From NCBI GenBank assembly GCA_000231825.2, contig JH720359.1, positions 211,676-275,675 of the forward strand: 64,000 nucleotides of DNA, written 5' to 3'. Source of the stretch: Tetrahymena elliotti 4EA. Lineage: Eukaryota; Ciliophora; Oligohymenophorea; Hymenostomatida; Tetrahymenidae. The notes under the pieces were generated by a model. That model saw only the letters and a program-made list of their open reading frames with translations. It had not been told where the DNA came from and did not search any database. This document shows positions 12,201-24,357 of this stretch, piece after piece. Within the stretch, counting starts at the first letter, position 1, and every line of letters begins with the position of its first letter. Made by a program: the position numbers and the translations under genes.

Positions 12201-14377
12201 ATGGAATTGTAATAGAGTTTCGCAAAAACCATCTAGATTTAACTCTAGAAGTAAATAGCTGAATTAGTTAAAAGCAATAAGCTTGATCTACAAAATGATG
12301 TAATAAAATTTAGGATAATTTTCATTTATTTCATAATTTATTTTTTTTTGAAAATAGCTGTAAAAAATAAATGAACTATAGATTCCATTAGAGCCACTTC
12401 TTTAAAACAAAAAGGTATTGATAGATTTTAATTAAATTCACTTTGGGCGTGACCTTAGATTGGAGATGATATTTTATGCCTCAATTAACATTATTCTATC
12501 TACAAATAGGTAATTAGTTTAGAAAGTTTAAGATCTTTAGAAGATTTGAAGTAGGCAGATGGTTAATTGGTTGAGCTAACTTATATGATTTAAAGCATGT
12601 TCAACCCAGAAATGTATGCTATTGCTGCTATTGATACAAATTAAGTAAAAAGTGGAAATACTGATTTAGCAGTAGAGGTATTTAAATATCATGATACAAT
12701 AACTTCATAAAATTTGGCAAATGAATCACAAGACGAATTTAATGAGAATATAGTTTCTGCCTTAGGAGATAGATCGCTTTATTATGCTATACCTATTCCA
12801 AACCAAACTAAATGGTCAAAATTAGCTGAATAAAGTAAAAAATCTAAAAGTGAAGAAAAAATTGCAACAGAAAAGAAAGACGTTCATCACGTTAATTATC
12901 AAGGAATATAAATTTCTTCAAATGAAGATATTAGCAAATATGCTCCTTAATTATAGAAAATTGGTTTATTCAATTATGAATCTGATAAAGATGAATCCCT
13001 CCATGCATTCCCTTGCATTTTAAAATATTACAATTTAGAATAAAATTAGAATCCAAAGCTAAATCAAATTGTCAAAATAACTGGTATTTTAAGCTACAAT
13101 ATGCATTCTTTAAGTGAAGAGTAAGAACAAGTGGGAAATCAATTGGAAGGGGAAGAAGAAGAATATGAAAGTTTTGATAGGATAACTTATCTTTATCCAG
13201 AAAGGCTCATCCCTCGTGTTCACGTACTTTAGAGCTAGACAGTTACTTATAGTGATATTTACTCTCAATAAATAAAGTAGTTTTCTAATTTGGAAGCTTC
13301 ATCATTAGCATAACGTGAACTTTTATTAGAGGCTTTAACTAAAATTTTGGGAAATGATTAGATTTCATCTTTCTATCTTTTGATGTCACTTATAGCATCA
13401 GTTAACTTAAACAAAGATGAAAAGCATTATGGCAATTTATTTTTAAATTTGCTTAATACTTCATAAAAATTAAGCAGTGGAGCAAAAATTAGTGAAACTC
13501 TAAATGATTTTCTTTAATCAATTTTAGTCTATTCAGTTTCAATTCCTTTCACTTTGAAGTACTTAAATTCATAGTGTCTTTAACCATAATCAAGTAGCTC
13601 AGGAAAGATTTCTTTTGGATCTTTACAGTTACCTAAAGAGACAAAGCACTTTGTTATCTGTGATGAGACTTCCCTATCACAAGGTTAACTTGACCAAAAG
13701 GGAGTCCACAATGTTAAAAATATGATCAGTTTCTTCTAAGATCTCAGAATTCCTTTTACTTCTGAGTTTTATAGTGTAAAAATAATGAATGACATTTTGT
13801 CAAATATATCTAATCATCAAAGATATTTTAATTATTTGTAATTTTATAAATAAGGGTTATGTTGAGACAGATGTAAGTGGATTAATTCTATCAGATGGAA
13901 AGGGATTACTCTACAAAGATATTTAAGTAAAATATTTTTTTTGAGTGTTTTTATAAGACATAAAATGTTTAATATTAATAGATTAAGCTTTAGGAAGATA
14001 TTGATGAAGATAGTAAATAAAGCTAAAAGTTTACTTTTGATATGCTAAAAGATAACAATTTCTTAAATTAAATTCGTAAATACATTCTTGAAAGCAAGAA
14101 TTTAGCATTAACAGTATAGTTGGATGAAGAGGTAGCAAACAATATCTAAATTGATTTTGTTGAAAAGAGGAAACAATAAGCAAAAGAAAATATCCTGAAT
14201 AAGGATATTATTATAAATTAAGAGTCACTTGAAAGATGGATTCAACTTTGTAGACTAAATGCTGCTTCTAAGTTGAAATAGGTTGCAACTATCGATGACT
14301 ATTTAGAAATAAAAAAGCTAGAAGAAAATCGTATTAATAGAACAATGAAAGATATAAAAATTTGGCAACAAAAATGA
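12201..14377 (+). CDS. MCMBP: Mini-chromosome maintenance complex-binding protein
   Basis: MCMBP (plant ETG1) binds MCM3-7 and is needed for MCM supply, unloading and sister-chromatid cohesion. Five exons (12201-12299, 12358-12414, 12459-13775, 13855-13926, 13982-14377) close exactly at 646 residues, almost the same as human MCMBP. Matching blocks: ELTYMIQSMFNPEMYA (family FVKFRCMIQDMFDPEFYM); FPCILKYY; LNQIVKITGILSYN; LIPRVHVLQ; KILGNDQISSFYLLMSLIAS; LFLNLLN; FVICDETSLSQGQLD followed by KGVHNVK; LILSDGKGLL (family VLVVSEGRSLL); and a C-terminal helix ESLERWIQLCRLNAASKLKQ (family SRERWLRAKQLESLRR). The small exons 1-2 are less conserved, so the very N-terminus is the weak point. The neighbouring convergent gene encodes a dCTP pyrophosphatase, thematically related but not evidence of co-regulation. 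Confidence 0.92.
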
Positions 14378-14577
14378 AAAGAAATAATTGGAAATTGCAA
14401 TTATGATTTTTTAATTAATAAATAACAAATAAATAAATAATCATTTTGTAATTGTTTAATTAAGCATTTAGAAAAATTATTTATTTATTTCATGCATTCA
14501 TTCAGTTTTTTGTTCAGTCTATTAATTATTTTATTATTCCTACTAATGTTGTTGCTTTTCTCCTTCAGGTTATTCTT

Positions 14578-15151
14578 TCACTTCCTAGTATGAAGTGTAT
14601 TTGCTTTTTATTAACAATTATCAATTTAATATTTAAAAAATTAGTTTTAATTTTACTCGCTTTTCCCTTTGCATTTTTCAACTGGGTATTTTTTTGCATT
14701 CATCTCCATTTTTCTCAATATTGCTTAGGTTAAATCTATTATAAATATCCCAATTATTTTATCATTTATTAATTTTTTAAGTTTACCTATTTAGCATTTA
14801 TCTGCTAATCTGGTAAGGTAGGCCATACAATCCGCCATTTCTTCACCTACTCTAATTTTTTCTTCTTCAGAGAATTCAGGGAGACCTTCAGTTACTTCTC
14901 CTTTCCATTAAAATAATTCACATAGTTCACCAACTTCTCCGTTAAAGGCTAATAATAAATTTCTAGGTGTGTGATATTAATTCCAATCACTTATTAACAT
15001 AGTTTAAATTATTATAAATACTATATTTAATGAGAATATAATACCGATCGCTTGCGAATTTTTTCATAATTTATCTGAATCCTTCAAAAGAAAGACCTTC
15101 AGTGAAGGTATGCTCTTGTTAAATTTACTTAGGATTTGATTAATTTTCCAT
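14578..15151 (-). CDS. dCTP pyrophosphatase 1-like, MazG-type nucleotide hydrolase
   Basis: The human homologue DCTPP1 hydrolyses dCTP and modified dCTPs to monophosphates, cleaning the nucleotide pool. Exon 1 is joined at intron 14990-15044 to give ASDRDWNQYHTPRNLLLAF, then NGEVGELCELFQWKGEV, EEEKIRVGEEMADCMAYLTRLADKC, and after intron 14736-14786 IDLTQAILRKMEMNAKKYPVEKCKGKSE. The MazG metal-binding acidic pairs (GEVGELCE and GEEMAD) and the FQWK motif are intact. A candidate last intron, 14585-14656, is a multiple of three, so both spliced (131 aa) and retained (155 aa) versions end at the same TGA, 14578-14580. Length is normal for the core enzyme. Likely cytosolic or nuclear; no targeting signal seen. 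Confidence 0.93.
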
Positions 15152-15816
15152 AATTTTAAAGCTAAGTATAGATTTTGTAATTATTTAATTTAAAATAAAT
15201 AGAAGTATAAAAATAGATATTTATTGAAAGTTAAAAAATAAGTTAAGCAAATAAATCATAATAAAATTTGATAAATAAAAAAAGGTTTTTTATTAGAATT
15301 ACTCAAAAATATTTTATTTAAAAGCTCGAAATTAATAATTAAAAATAAAGCCTTTAAAGAATCTAAAAAAATGAAAAAATTAACTGAAGTAAATTTCCAT
15401 ATTAAAATTCTTTAAAAAAATATACAAAAAAATTGAATAGAAAAGAAAAACAAATCTTTTTATCCAAAATTATTTTATGTTATTTTTTTATTTAAAAAAA
15501 AAATCTATAAACTAAAAAAAATCTTTGAAGTACTTATTTTGTATTTATTGAAATATTGAGTTTGGTGTACTGAATTAATCTTACAGTGCTGTTTACCTGA
15601 TTCACTAATAAACATCAAAATTAAAAAAAAGATTATTTTGATAACTTTAATAGTGGTAACTCATTTTGTTTGATTATAAGATTCTAATCCACACAAATTG
15701 ATATGTTCAAATGATTACTATCCTAAATTAGTTAATAAAAATCCTAAATTGATTAACTTAATCAATTTTTTTATAACTAAATATTTATACTTTTTTATAA
15801 ATCAACTCACTTTATT
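15152..15816. other. Divergent promoter region, dCTP pyrophosphatase / cNMP-fold gene
   Basis: AT-rich spacer between two outward-facing starts. Long A/T runs only; no protein-like frame. Confidence 0.45.
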
Positions 15817-18800
15817 ATGGATTCTTTTGTTGAAAACGATTAAGATTTTTTGGATTTTAAAGAAAAAAACAGAGAGGAAATAAAGTAAAGAGAATAGCTA
15901 TTTAGGGTACCTAAATATTTTTGTATTTAAATGTTTCAAATTCTTACAACTTATTTACTTTACTCAAATAGATTTTGGCAGAATTATTTTAAAATGATTC
16001 AAATAAGACGGATAATATAGAAAATATAGCTAAAATTTTGTAGAAATCAGAACTTGCGAATCCTAAATACGAAGGATAAAAAAAAGAAGAAATATTTAGT
16101 TAAATTGCAAAATCCGTTCCAAAGTGGCATATGAAGATTTACAAAAAGGGAGAGTTTATTTATCATTTTGGTAAATTATTGAATAAATAAAAACTAGTTA
16201 GTAGATCCAACTCCTAATATAAATTACATAAGGATACCATTTAACATCTTTTAAATAGATTAAAATGAGATGCTTTATATATTGTTAATTTTGAAATAAA
16301 GACATTTAAAGAATTACCCTAATAAATTGTTTAATATTTTATTTCAGGTGAGGAGGCGCAAAAAGTTTACTTGGTTATTAAAGGAGAAGCAATGCAATTA
16401 AAGCCAAAAGAATAAAATGAATTATAAAGGGAAATAATTGAAAATAAGTTAAAATTGCAAGTTGTTAATATTTTTAAATCAAATACTAACATGGGGAATA
16501 AGTCAGATGTTAAGGTTTAATAACTTTTGAATAGGAGAAGCTAGGTATCTTAGTTAGAAAATAACTTTTTTAATAGTACTAAAAGTAAAAGCTAAGATGA
16601 TTTATCAATTTAAGAGTTAAATGGTTTAAATGAAAATCTCATTTGCAATTTCTAGTAATAAAGTCCAATTAAAAAATTACAATAAACATGTCTAAATAAC
16701 TCAAAATTTTAAATATTGAAAAAATCTTAGACTTAATTGATGAAACTCGCTGGCTTTAAGCTCTTATTGTAGGATTAACTATAAAATCCTGAATTGAGAG
16801 ACCTATATTTTGATGATTTAACTTTTACTTTTAAGTTTTAAATTGATTTTTCTTTGAATTCGGGTGAACTCTTTGGTAAATCTGCTGTAAAAGAAGACTC
16901 TTGTAGAATGACAACAGTAGTTGTTAAGAGTGAAGAATTAATTGTCTTAGAAATCTCTAAATCAGATTATCTAAAAGTTTTTTAACAAAAAATGAATGAT
17001 GATCTAATAGATGATGACCCATAGTCTCCTCTTTACAAAAAGAATTCTATTAAATAATAAAAACTCTAACTCTTTTTATCTATTTTTGATACTGCAAGTG
17101 CTAGTAAACTCAAGAAATTCATTTCTTTCTTTAATTATTAAACTTTTCCATCAAACTACACAGTTTGGAAAAAAGGATAAGCTACAGATAAAATGTATTT
17201 AATTCTAAGTGGAAGAGTAGAAATATCAGATGACAATTTGCAGGCAGATCAACCATACTAACCTAATCAAAGTCCTATGGCTCAAAAAAAATAAAAGAAA
17301 AAATAAGTCGTAATAATTACTATGTTATTTTTAAATTTTTTAATATTTTAATAAGATATATGAAACAGGAAAGGGAAATTTTTTTGGAGAGTTTGAAGTA
17401 ATCGATAAGTTAGAAGAAAGGCTTTTCAATGTTAGGACAATAGAGGAAACACAAGTTTTTGCGATACATTTAAATGATTTTAGATTATGTGAAAATATTG
17501 CACCTTAAATTGTTGAACAAATTATTAAGCAATGCTAAATAAAAAAGAGCTGGGTGTTTGATTAAAAATCCAAAATAAAGTCAACTCTTGTCAACTATGA
17601 AAAGAATAAAATGCTGAATAGCTAAAAATAAGAAATGAAAGAGTTTTTAATAGAAAATCAGAAAAATATGAAAAAAATATAAGTTGACACATTTTCAGAT
17701 CATCTCATTTAGAATAATTCATCTTCTCCTGTGTTAAATAGAGCCAATGATTTAAAAAGACTTTAAGAAAATCTTAAAATCTAATTAAATGAAAAGAAAG
17801 ATAGAAAAGAAAACAGTAGTTTATAATCTCCATCTTTAAATAATAATAAATAATCTCATACAGCACTTTCTTCACCTAACAAATTCTTTTTTAGTGGCAC
17901 ATAAATCCCAAGATAGTTTTTGTAGATTGATTTATTTCGTGATGATTCAGTAGAAAATGAAAAAAAATCTAAATCACCAACTTCAAAATAAAAAAATTAT
18001 AGACCACCATCTATAAATTCAGCTACTAAAAGAAATGGTATGAAATCTAATTCACCAGTCCCTTTTATTCCTCTTCCAAATGATACAGATAAAAGTACAT
18101 AAATACAATCTACTTAAATGAGATCACAAAATTCACCTCTTTCCCCTTTAGATAAAGACAATTTTTTTTTTGGATAGCCTATTAATGGAGATGAAGCGAG
18201 TCCAATTTTTCATAGAAAAGTACTTAAATTAAATAAATTATAGCTTTAGCAAGAAAAGAGCAGCTAATAAGTTGATACTTTCTCATAATAAATACAATCT
18301 CCTAATTTCAATATGTAAAACTAACTCTTATAAAATACAGAAATGACAGCAGAATAAATTTAGACTTTTTCTCCTTCTAAGATTTTGTAAAGCTAAGTTA
18401 AGAAATAATAAAATAATTAAAACTTAAATGAAGAAAATAAATAGTAGGCTGTGATAAACAGACATATGATTATGTAAAAAAGAGCAAATAGCTAACCAAA
18501 ATTATTTACAATAAGCAGTTAATCATAAATAGATATTTCTTAGGTATAGTAATAGTAATCTAAGATAAATCATTTTCATGGATCAATTTCAAGTATTGTA
18601 GACGATGTATAAAATCTAGACTTGAATATGTAAAATAATGTGTATTCTGAATAGACCTACATTTAAGAATCAGCCACTAATAAAAATTAAGAATCAAAAA
18701 ATTAAATAAAACTTTAAAAAACTTAATCCATTAACTCTAAACTAAAATATGTAATTTCCTAACAAAAAGAAAATAGAAAATATAACTAATATAGAATTAA

Positions 18801-20127
18801 TTTAGACAAACTTGTTGATTAACCATAATAAATCAGTATTAGAAAAAATGTGTCAGCTTCTCCTCCAAAAAGAAACCCATCATCGAAATCTCCTACATTT
18901 TTTTCACCAATATAAGAATTCCAACCCATGCAATAAACATAAGAAGAATTAATGCATTTAAATTATGAGGAGTAATAAAAAAATTAATGCATTGATAATA
19001 ATCCTGGATCTCCATCAATAAAATCTTTAGCAAATCTGAACTAAATCTAAAGTAATTTAAATAGCTTTAGCAACTTAGAAAGAGTAGAAAAATAAGGAGT
19101 TAACCAAAAATAAACAAACTAAACTTAATAGTAAGGACACTCTAATGAAAATACGAAAAAGATTGATATAGAAAATAATTTTAAGGATAAAATATTAAAG
19201 TTTTTGCATTCTAGAAAACCATCTCTTGCAAACATTATTTAATAAAGTAATTCATAGAATCGAAATTCAATCGAAGACCCGAATGAATAAATACATGCAA
19301 TAAATATCTTGAATTTGTAATAATATATTGATTAAAAAAGAAAGAGCAGCTACATATTTAATTTTTAAAAGCAGACTTAGATAAATTAATAAAATAATTA
19401 ATAAATAAATTAGGAATTATAAGAATAAAGTACTGACAAGGCAAATCAAGCTTTCTCAAGATAAAAAAATTCTTCTTCAGATGTAACTAATAATTAGTAA
19501 TAACTTTATAAAAGTAATAGCTTTTACACATCTCTAAACTCAGAAAATTAAAGATAAAATGCCTAGCTGCTAAATTAAATGCTTAAAAGGAGTCAGTAAT
19601 GCAAATTTAAAGTTTTAAATGATTAAAAAATACAAAACTAATAATAGTACTATATTAATTAATCTGCTAAATCTAATGACAAAAAAAATGGAAGTTCAAA
19701 CAATTTAGTAGCTATTTAAAATGGTTATTATACAAATGTAAACAGCCCAACTGGATAAAAATCCCCTAATGCTGCATCTGCAAATACATCATTTACAAAT
19801 TAAGGCTATTTTATACATAAAAAATCGAATTTATCTTCAAAGTCTCCTTCTAAACCTTCATCTCAGTAATAAAAAAGAGCTTTTCATGAATTAACATAAT
19901 CAATAAATGTTAGTTAAATATTCTAACAATAATAAAATAATACATAAATTAAATAAAACTCTCTAAGCTAGATAAATATTCAAAACAAAAAACAGCTTTT
20001 ATAGGGATAATTATTAAGTAAATCAATAAAAAATAAATCTACTATTTAAGAATCTGTAAATTAAAATTAATCTCTTTCTGGCATAAACACTTTTCTAACT
20101 AAATTAATGTAAAAAAATAAATATTGA
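15817..20127 (+). CDS. Large protein with two cyclic-nucleotide-binding folds and a Q/N/S-rich tail
   Basis: Four exons (introns 15907-15971, 16171-16347, 17310-17355) close as 1,340 residues. Domain 1 has IYKKGEFIYHFG and KVYLVIKGEAMQL, then a ~150-residue insertion, then GELFGKSAVKEDSCRMTTVV and EELIVLEISKSDYLKVF. Domain 2 has FFNYQTFPSNYTVWKKG, MYLILSGRVEIS, a short insertion, and NFFGEFEVIDKLEERLFNVR. In the first phosphate-binding cassette the usual FGE is FGK, and in the second the Arg context is unusual, so true cAMP/cGMP binding is doubtful. From about residue 480 the protein is disordered and rich in Gln, Asn and Ser with SP/SPS motifs, suggesting heavy phosphorylation. No kinase, channel or other catalytic domain is visible. 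Likely a signalling scaffold; role unknown. The start at ATG 15817 is chosen because exon 1 splices in phase. Confidence 0.8.
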
Positions 20128-20957
20128 TCAAATCTAAATGTTTGTTTTACTTCATTTAAGATAAACCAGTTATTCTGTCTATTTCACTAAATCTCATATT
20201 TATTCCTAAAAAAAATCTGATTGCTTCTCACAATATATTTACTCTAAGTACTTAATTATTTATATTAAGAATCAAATTATTTTTAAATAAAATAAGTATT
20301 TAAATTAATTATTTTGTTAGAGGTTACAGATCTTTCTATTTTATTTAACTTTACAAAATAATTTAAATTTATTTTAATTTTAAAAATCTTTGCACTGTAG
20401 ATCATTTACTATCATCGAATAAAGCTCGAAAAATAAATTTCAACTTCTTATTTTAAAATTTTTAAAACTAAAATTTTAATTTGGCAATAACATAAGTTAT
20501 TTATCTAGTTTTTAAGGTATTTATATATTTTTCTATCAAGTTTTAAAATAAGAAAATTAAATATTTAAAGATGATTTTATTTGTAAAGAATAACATTTGA
20601 TTTGCAAAGTATATTTAATCAATTAAATTTTAAAATTGTAATTTTACTTTAGAAAAAACAAAAATTCAAGTTTGTGTTTGTGTTTGTGGGCGAGTATGAA
20701 CGAACATAAATTAATTATAGTATCTTAGATTTAAGATTCATAATCATTACTTGCTTTTAGCAACTTTATAATTTTCTTGTAACAAGAGTTTATAAAATAT
20801 AAAAGATCATTATTTTCACTGAAATATAAACATTCAGTCAAAAAAAAAATTAAATTATTCAAGCATTGTTAATTCATATTAAAATAATTGATTCAGTTGA
20901 AAGTAAAAACTATTTTTGATAATCTATTGAATAATCTCGAGTGAATACATTACTGGA
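20128..20957. other. Spacer upstream of the kelch gene
   Basis: AT-rich noncoding DNA between two tandem genes. One unusual short GT-rich patch lies near 20668-20690, of unknown meaning. Confidence 0.4.
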
Positions 20958-23900
20958 ATGGCAAGCAATAGCATTAACAACCCAAGTAATGGGAAGAATG
21001 TAGCATTTTAGTAAGATTAAAAGAATGAAAAGAAAGAGGGGTTAGCTAAAAACTTTGGAAGTGCAGAAAGAGATTAAAGTAACTATTAAAATAAATACTA
21101 AGTTACATCAAGTCCTTTAATAGGAAACGGTAAATTAGCTCTGAAGAAATAAGGACAACTAAATTAGCTAATTAAGCCATTTTCAAATCAAAAAAACTAT
21201 GAAGTAGATCTCAAGAGCTCTTAAGGATTTTACTTAAATGAAAATTTAATTCTTAATCCTCACCATCATATGAGTCATAATCACAACACTTCTTCAATAA
21301 ATGTAAGTGGGGTAAAAGTTTCATCATCTTCAAGTTTATAATAATTTGGCTCTTCAACTTATTTGAATTCAAATCCAAAATATCACTCATCACACGATAT
21401 TAAGTTAGGTATTGAAACAATTGGACACAGAGGAGCAAATACATCTCACTTAAGTGGAAGAGAGAATAGTTACTTATCTAATCCTAATTTTGGATTTTCT
21501 ACTTTATCATCTTCTAATAAGAAATGGTCTCAAGAGTAAGTATTCACTACATTCTATAAAAAGCGAGAAAACAATGATGTAATTCTTATTCCCGAAAAAT
21601 TTTGGGAGTAAGATAAAAGCTTTGTCCCTTTTAAAAAAATTTGGGCTGACCATGAATAAATTAACTCTTAAATGGTTGCATAATATATACAAAAGAAATC
21701 TTAGCCTTAGCTAGATGATCATAGAAATTAAAACCACTAGGACTCAGATGATTTGAGTTAAGATAATGACCATTAAGGTGCTAACGAGAATTAAAAAAAG
21801 GCAATTAAGAGTAATAGAGTATCATCATTAGATGTACCATAAAAAAAGTTACATTTAACAAATAAACAAATGAAATAAAACAATATTTAAATTTCATTGA
21901 AAAAATAAAATAAATTAGAAATTGAGAATACACTTAAAAGTCACTTTTAGACAAAATAGCCTAATGGCTTTGATAAAATAAAATTAGATAATCTTCATTT
22001 ACGATTAGTACCCAATCAAGCTGGAAATAAAAAAGAGGATTTCCATGATAGTAATGCAGAAAAAAGTGGTAGAGGTGTAGGAAGTCTGTCTGTCTTAGAT
22101 GATAATGTTAGTAATAAAAAATATGGATAAAAAAACGGTTTTCTACCAAAAATGGGAAATAAATTCATGTAAAACAGCTCTATGATTGACCTAACTTAGA
22201 AAGATGAAATAGAATTATAATTAAATCAAAATAGATATTCATAAAATGTTTATGATACGAAGATATTTTAAATAGAGCAATAAGTTTTTAATGAAGCTTT
22301 TGAAAAAATATAAATAAATTAGCAACAGATTGATAAAATATAGAAGAAAACCCGTGTTTATAATAAGCACAATATAATAGAATCGCTAGATACATAGTAG
22401 GTTGCTTAAGATAAAAAGAATTCTGTTATAAATAATGAAAGAGAGTATGCAATTTAGCGTCCTTCAATTATTTGCTGCTGGATAGACAATGATTAAGATA
22501 TGTGGAAACCTCAGCCAAGAATAGGAGCAACTTTAAATGTTGGCACATAAGATGGCAAGAGAGAGATGATATTAATTGGAGGAATTTCCTCTGATATGGT
22601 AAAAGATGTCTTAGTAATCGATACTGAGAGCTATATGTATGACACACTTAAGCATATCTAAGAAATAAAAAGGTAGCAATAAGAAGATTATAAAGAAGAA
22701 CTAAATAAAAGAAAAATGAATAAAGAAAGGAGGGTAAGCAAAATAAGTAAAAGAAACTCCTTGTTATATAATGTTTAAATAAATGGATAAAATACTGGTG
22801 GCAGTACCCCATCATTAAGGAAATAAAAAGAAAATTCAATAGAAAAGACAGAAAAAGAAAAACAGCAAGATTATGAAGATTTATTTAACAAGTACTTATA
22901 TGGAAAAGATAATTTTTCTTAGAGATATAATCATACAACAGTAGAGATAATGAGAAAGACTAAATTATTAATATTTGGAGGAGAAATCTTAAATAATGAT
23001 CCAAATCATTAAGCAGGCTAATAAAGATAAAAGTTACGTCCTAACCATAGAAATTGTTTGAATGATTTAATATCATTTGATATTTAAACTTATGAATGGA
23101 GAGCTCACATAGGGAGAGGAGAAATAATAGAAGCTAGAAGAAATCATACTGCCACTATGGTTGGGTAAAAGCATATGGTCATTATAGGAGGATTGAATTC
23201 AGAAGGCAGAGCTTTAGATGATATGTATGTGTTAGATATTAACACATTTAGATGGATCAATATATATGTTGTACATAACAAGTATGTGCATCCATTTGCT
23301 TAGGGTATAGCTTATCATGCCTGCTGTTTTATATCAGAAGATGAAAACCAAAGTTCTATAAATATACTAGGTAACGGATACTTTAACCTCATGAATTAAA
23401 ATAGCAATCAACCTTACAAGGATAAAAAATTTAATGGAAATAATTCTGTACCATAATTTATAAAGGAAGAAGGATTATATCTTTTTGGTGGAATTGATTC
23501 TACAAATAACTATATTAAAAATAAAATGTTTGTCCTTAAATAAAATGGAAATCCTCCTGTTTGGATAGAATTAAACACATAAGGTATTTTTAAATTAAAT
23601 TAATACATTTTATTTATTGAAATTTTTGTATTTAAAAGGTAAGTCACCTGATAGAAGATGTGGGCATTCTTTGAATTTTATGTTTAATATGTCTATTCTC
23701 ATATTGTATGGAGGAAAATTTGAGAGTTAAAACTACACTAAATATTATGATGACTTGCATGTATTGAACCTTAAGAATTTAGAATGGATTCAAGTTAATC
23801 TAGAAGGAAACAGAAAATAACCTCGTGCTATGCATAGTACATGTGTTAATCATAAATAATTGATAGTATTTGGAGGGTTAAATGATAAAGGATTCTTAAA

Positions 23901-24357
23901 AGGAAATATTGAAATTGTAGAATTTGATTAAATGATTGTATTCAAATTAAAAAGATAGTAAAACTTTAGTTTGAGCTATCACTTAGAGCTAACCTCTAAA
24001 CAGCAAATTAAAATGGAAGATCCTTTACTATTAGAACTTATGTAAAAAGGAGATTCAAAAGAGACTAATTAGCCTTCTACTCAATAACCACCTAGTACTG
24101 CTGTGAGTATGCAAAAGATGAAAGAAAGAGTTTTCCTAATTGATCCAGAATAAGAACGCATAATTAAAAAGAATTTAGATGAATTAAAAAATGCACCACA
24201 TACAGATTAACCTGAAGAAAAATGGAAACCACCATAAAAATCACAGAGCACCAATAACTTACAAGGAAATAAATTTTAGTCACAGTAAAACCAACAATCT
24301 TCTTAAAAAACATATTTACCTCTACCAATTTCAATTTTAAAAAAGAAAGATGGATGA
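20958..24357 (+). CDS. Kelch-repeat protein with long disordered N-terminus
   Basis: Two exons (intron 23584-23638) give 1,114 residues. The first ~480 residues are low-complexity (Asn, Ser, His, Lys). Kelch blades follow: PRIGATLNVGTQDGKREMIL with IGGISSDMVKDVLVID; NHTTVEIMRKTKLLIFGGE; RRNHTATMVGQKHMVIIGG then LDDMYVLDINTFRWI; GLYLFGGIDSTNN; RRCGHSLNFMFNMSILILYG then DDLHVLNLKNLEWIQV; PRAMHSTCVNHKQLIVFGG. These are the Gly-Gly, spaced Tyr and Trp of beta-propeller blades. The C-terminal ~120 residues are again disordered and basic. No BTB, F-box or catalytic domain is seen, so partners are unknown; such proteins usually act as protein-binding scaffolds, in ciliates often cytoskeletal. Confidence 0.87.

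Noticed and set aside
14498..14577. Gln-rich C-terminal extension of the dCTP pyrophosphatase
   Set aside because: After either splicing option the frame meets TGA at 14578-14580 first; exon lengths only close there.
17011..17202. Plus-strand open frame within the first cNMP-fold gene
   Set aside because: The correct frame gives the IFDTASASKLKKF...WKKGQATDKMYLI cNMP strand; this is a shifted reading.
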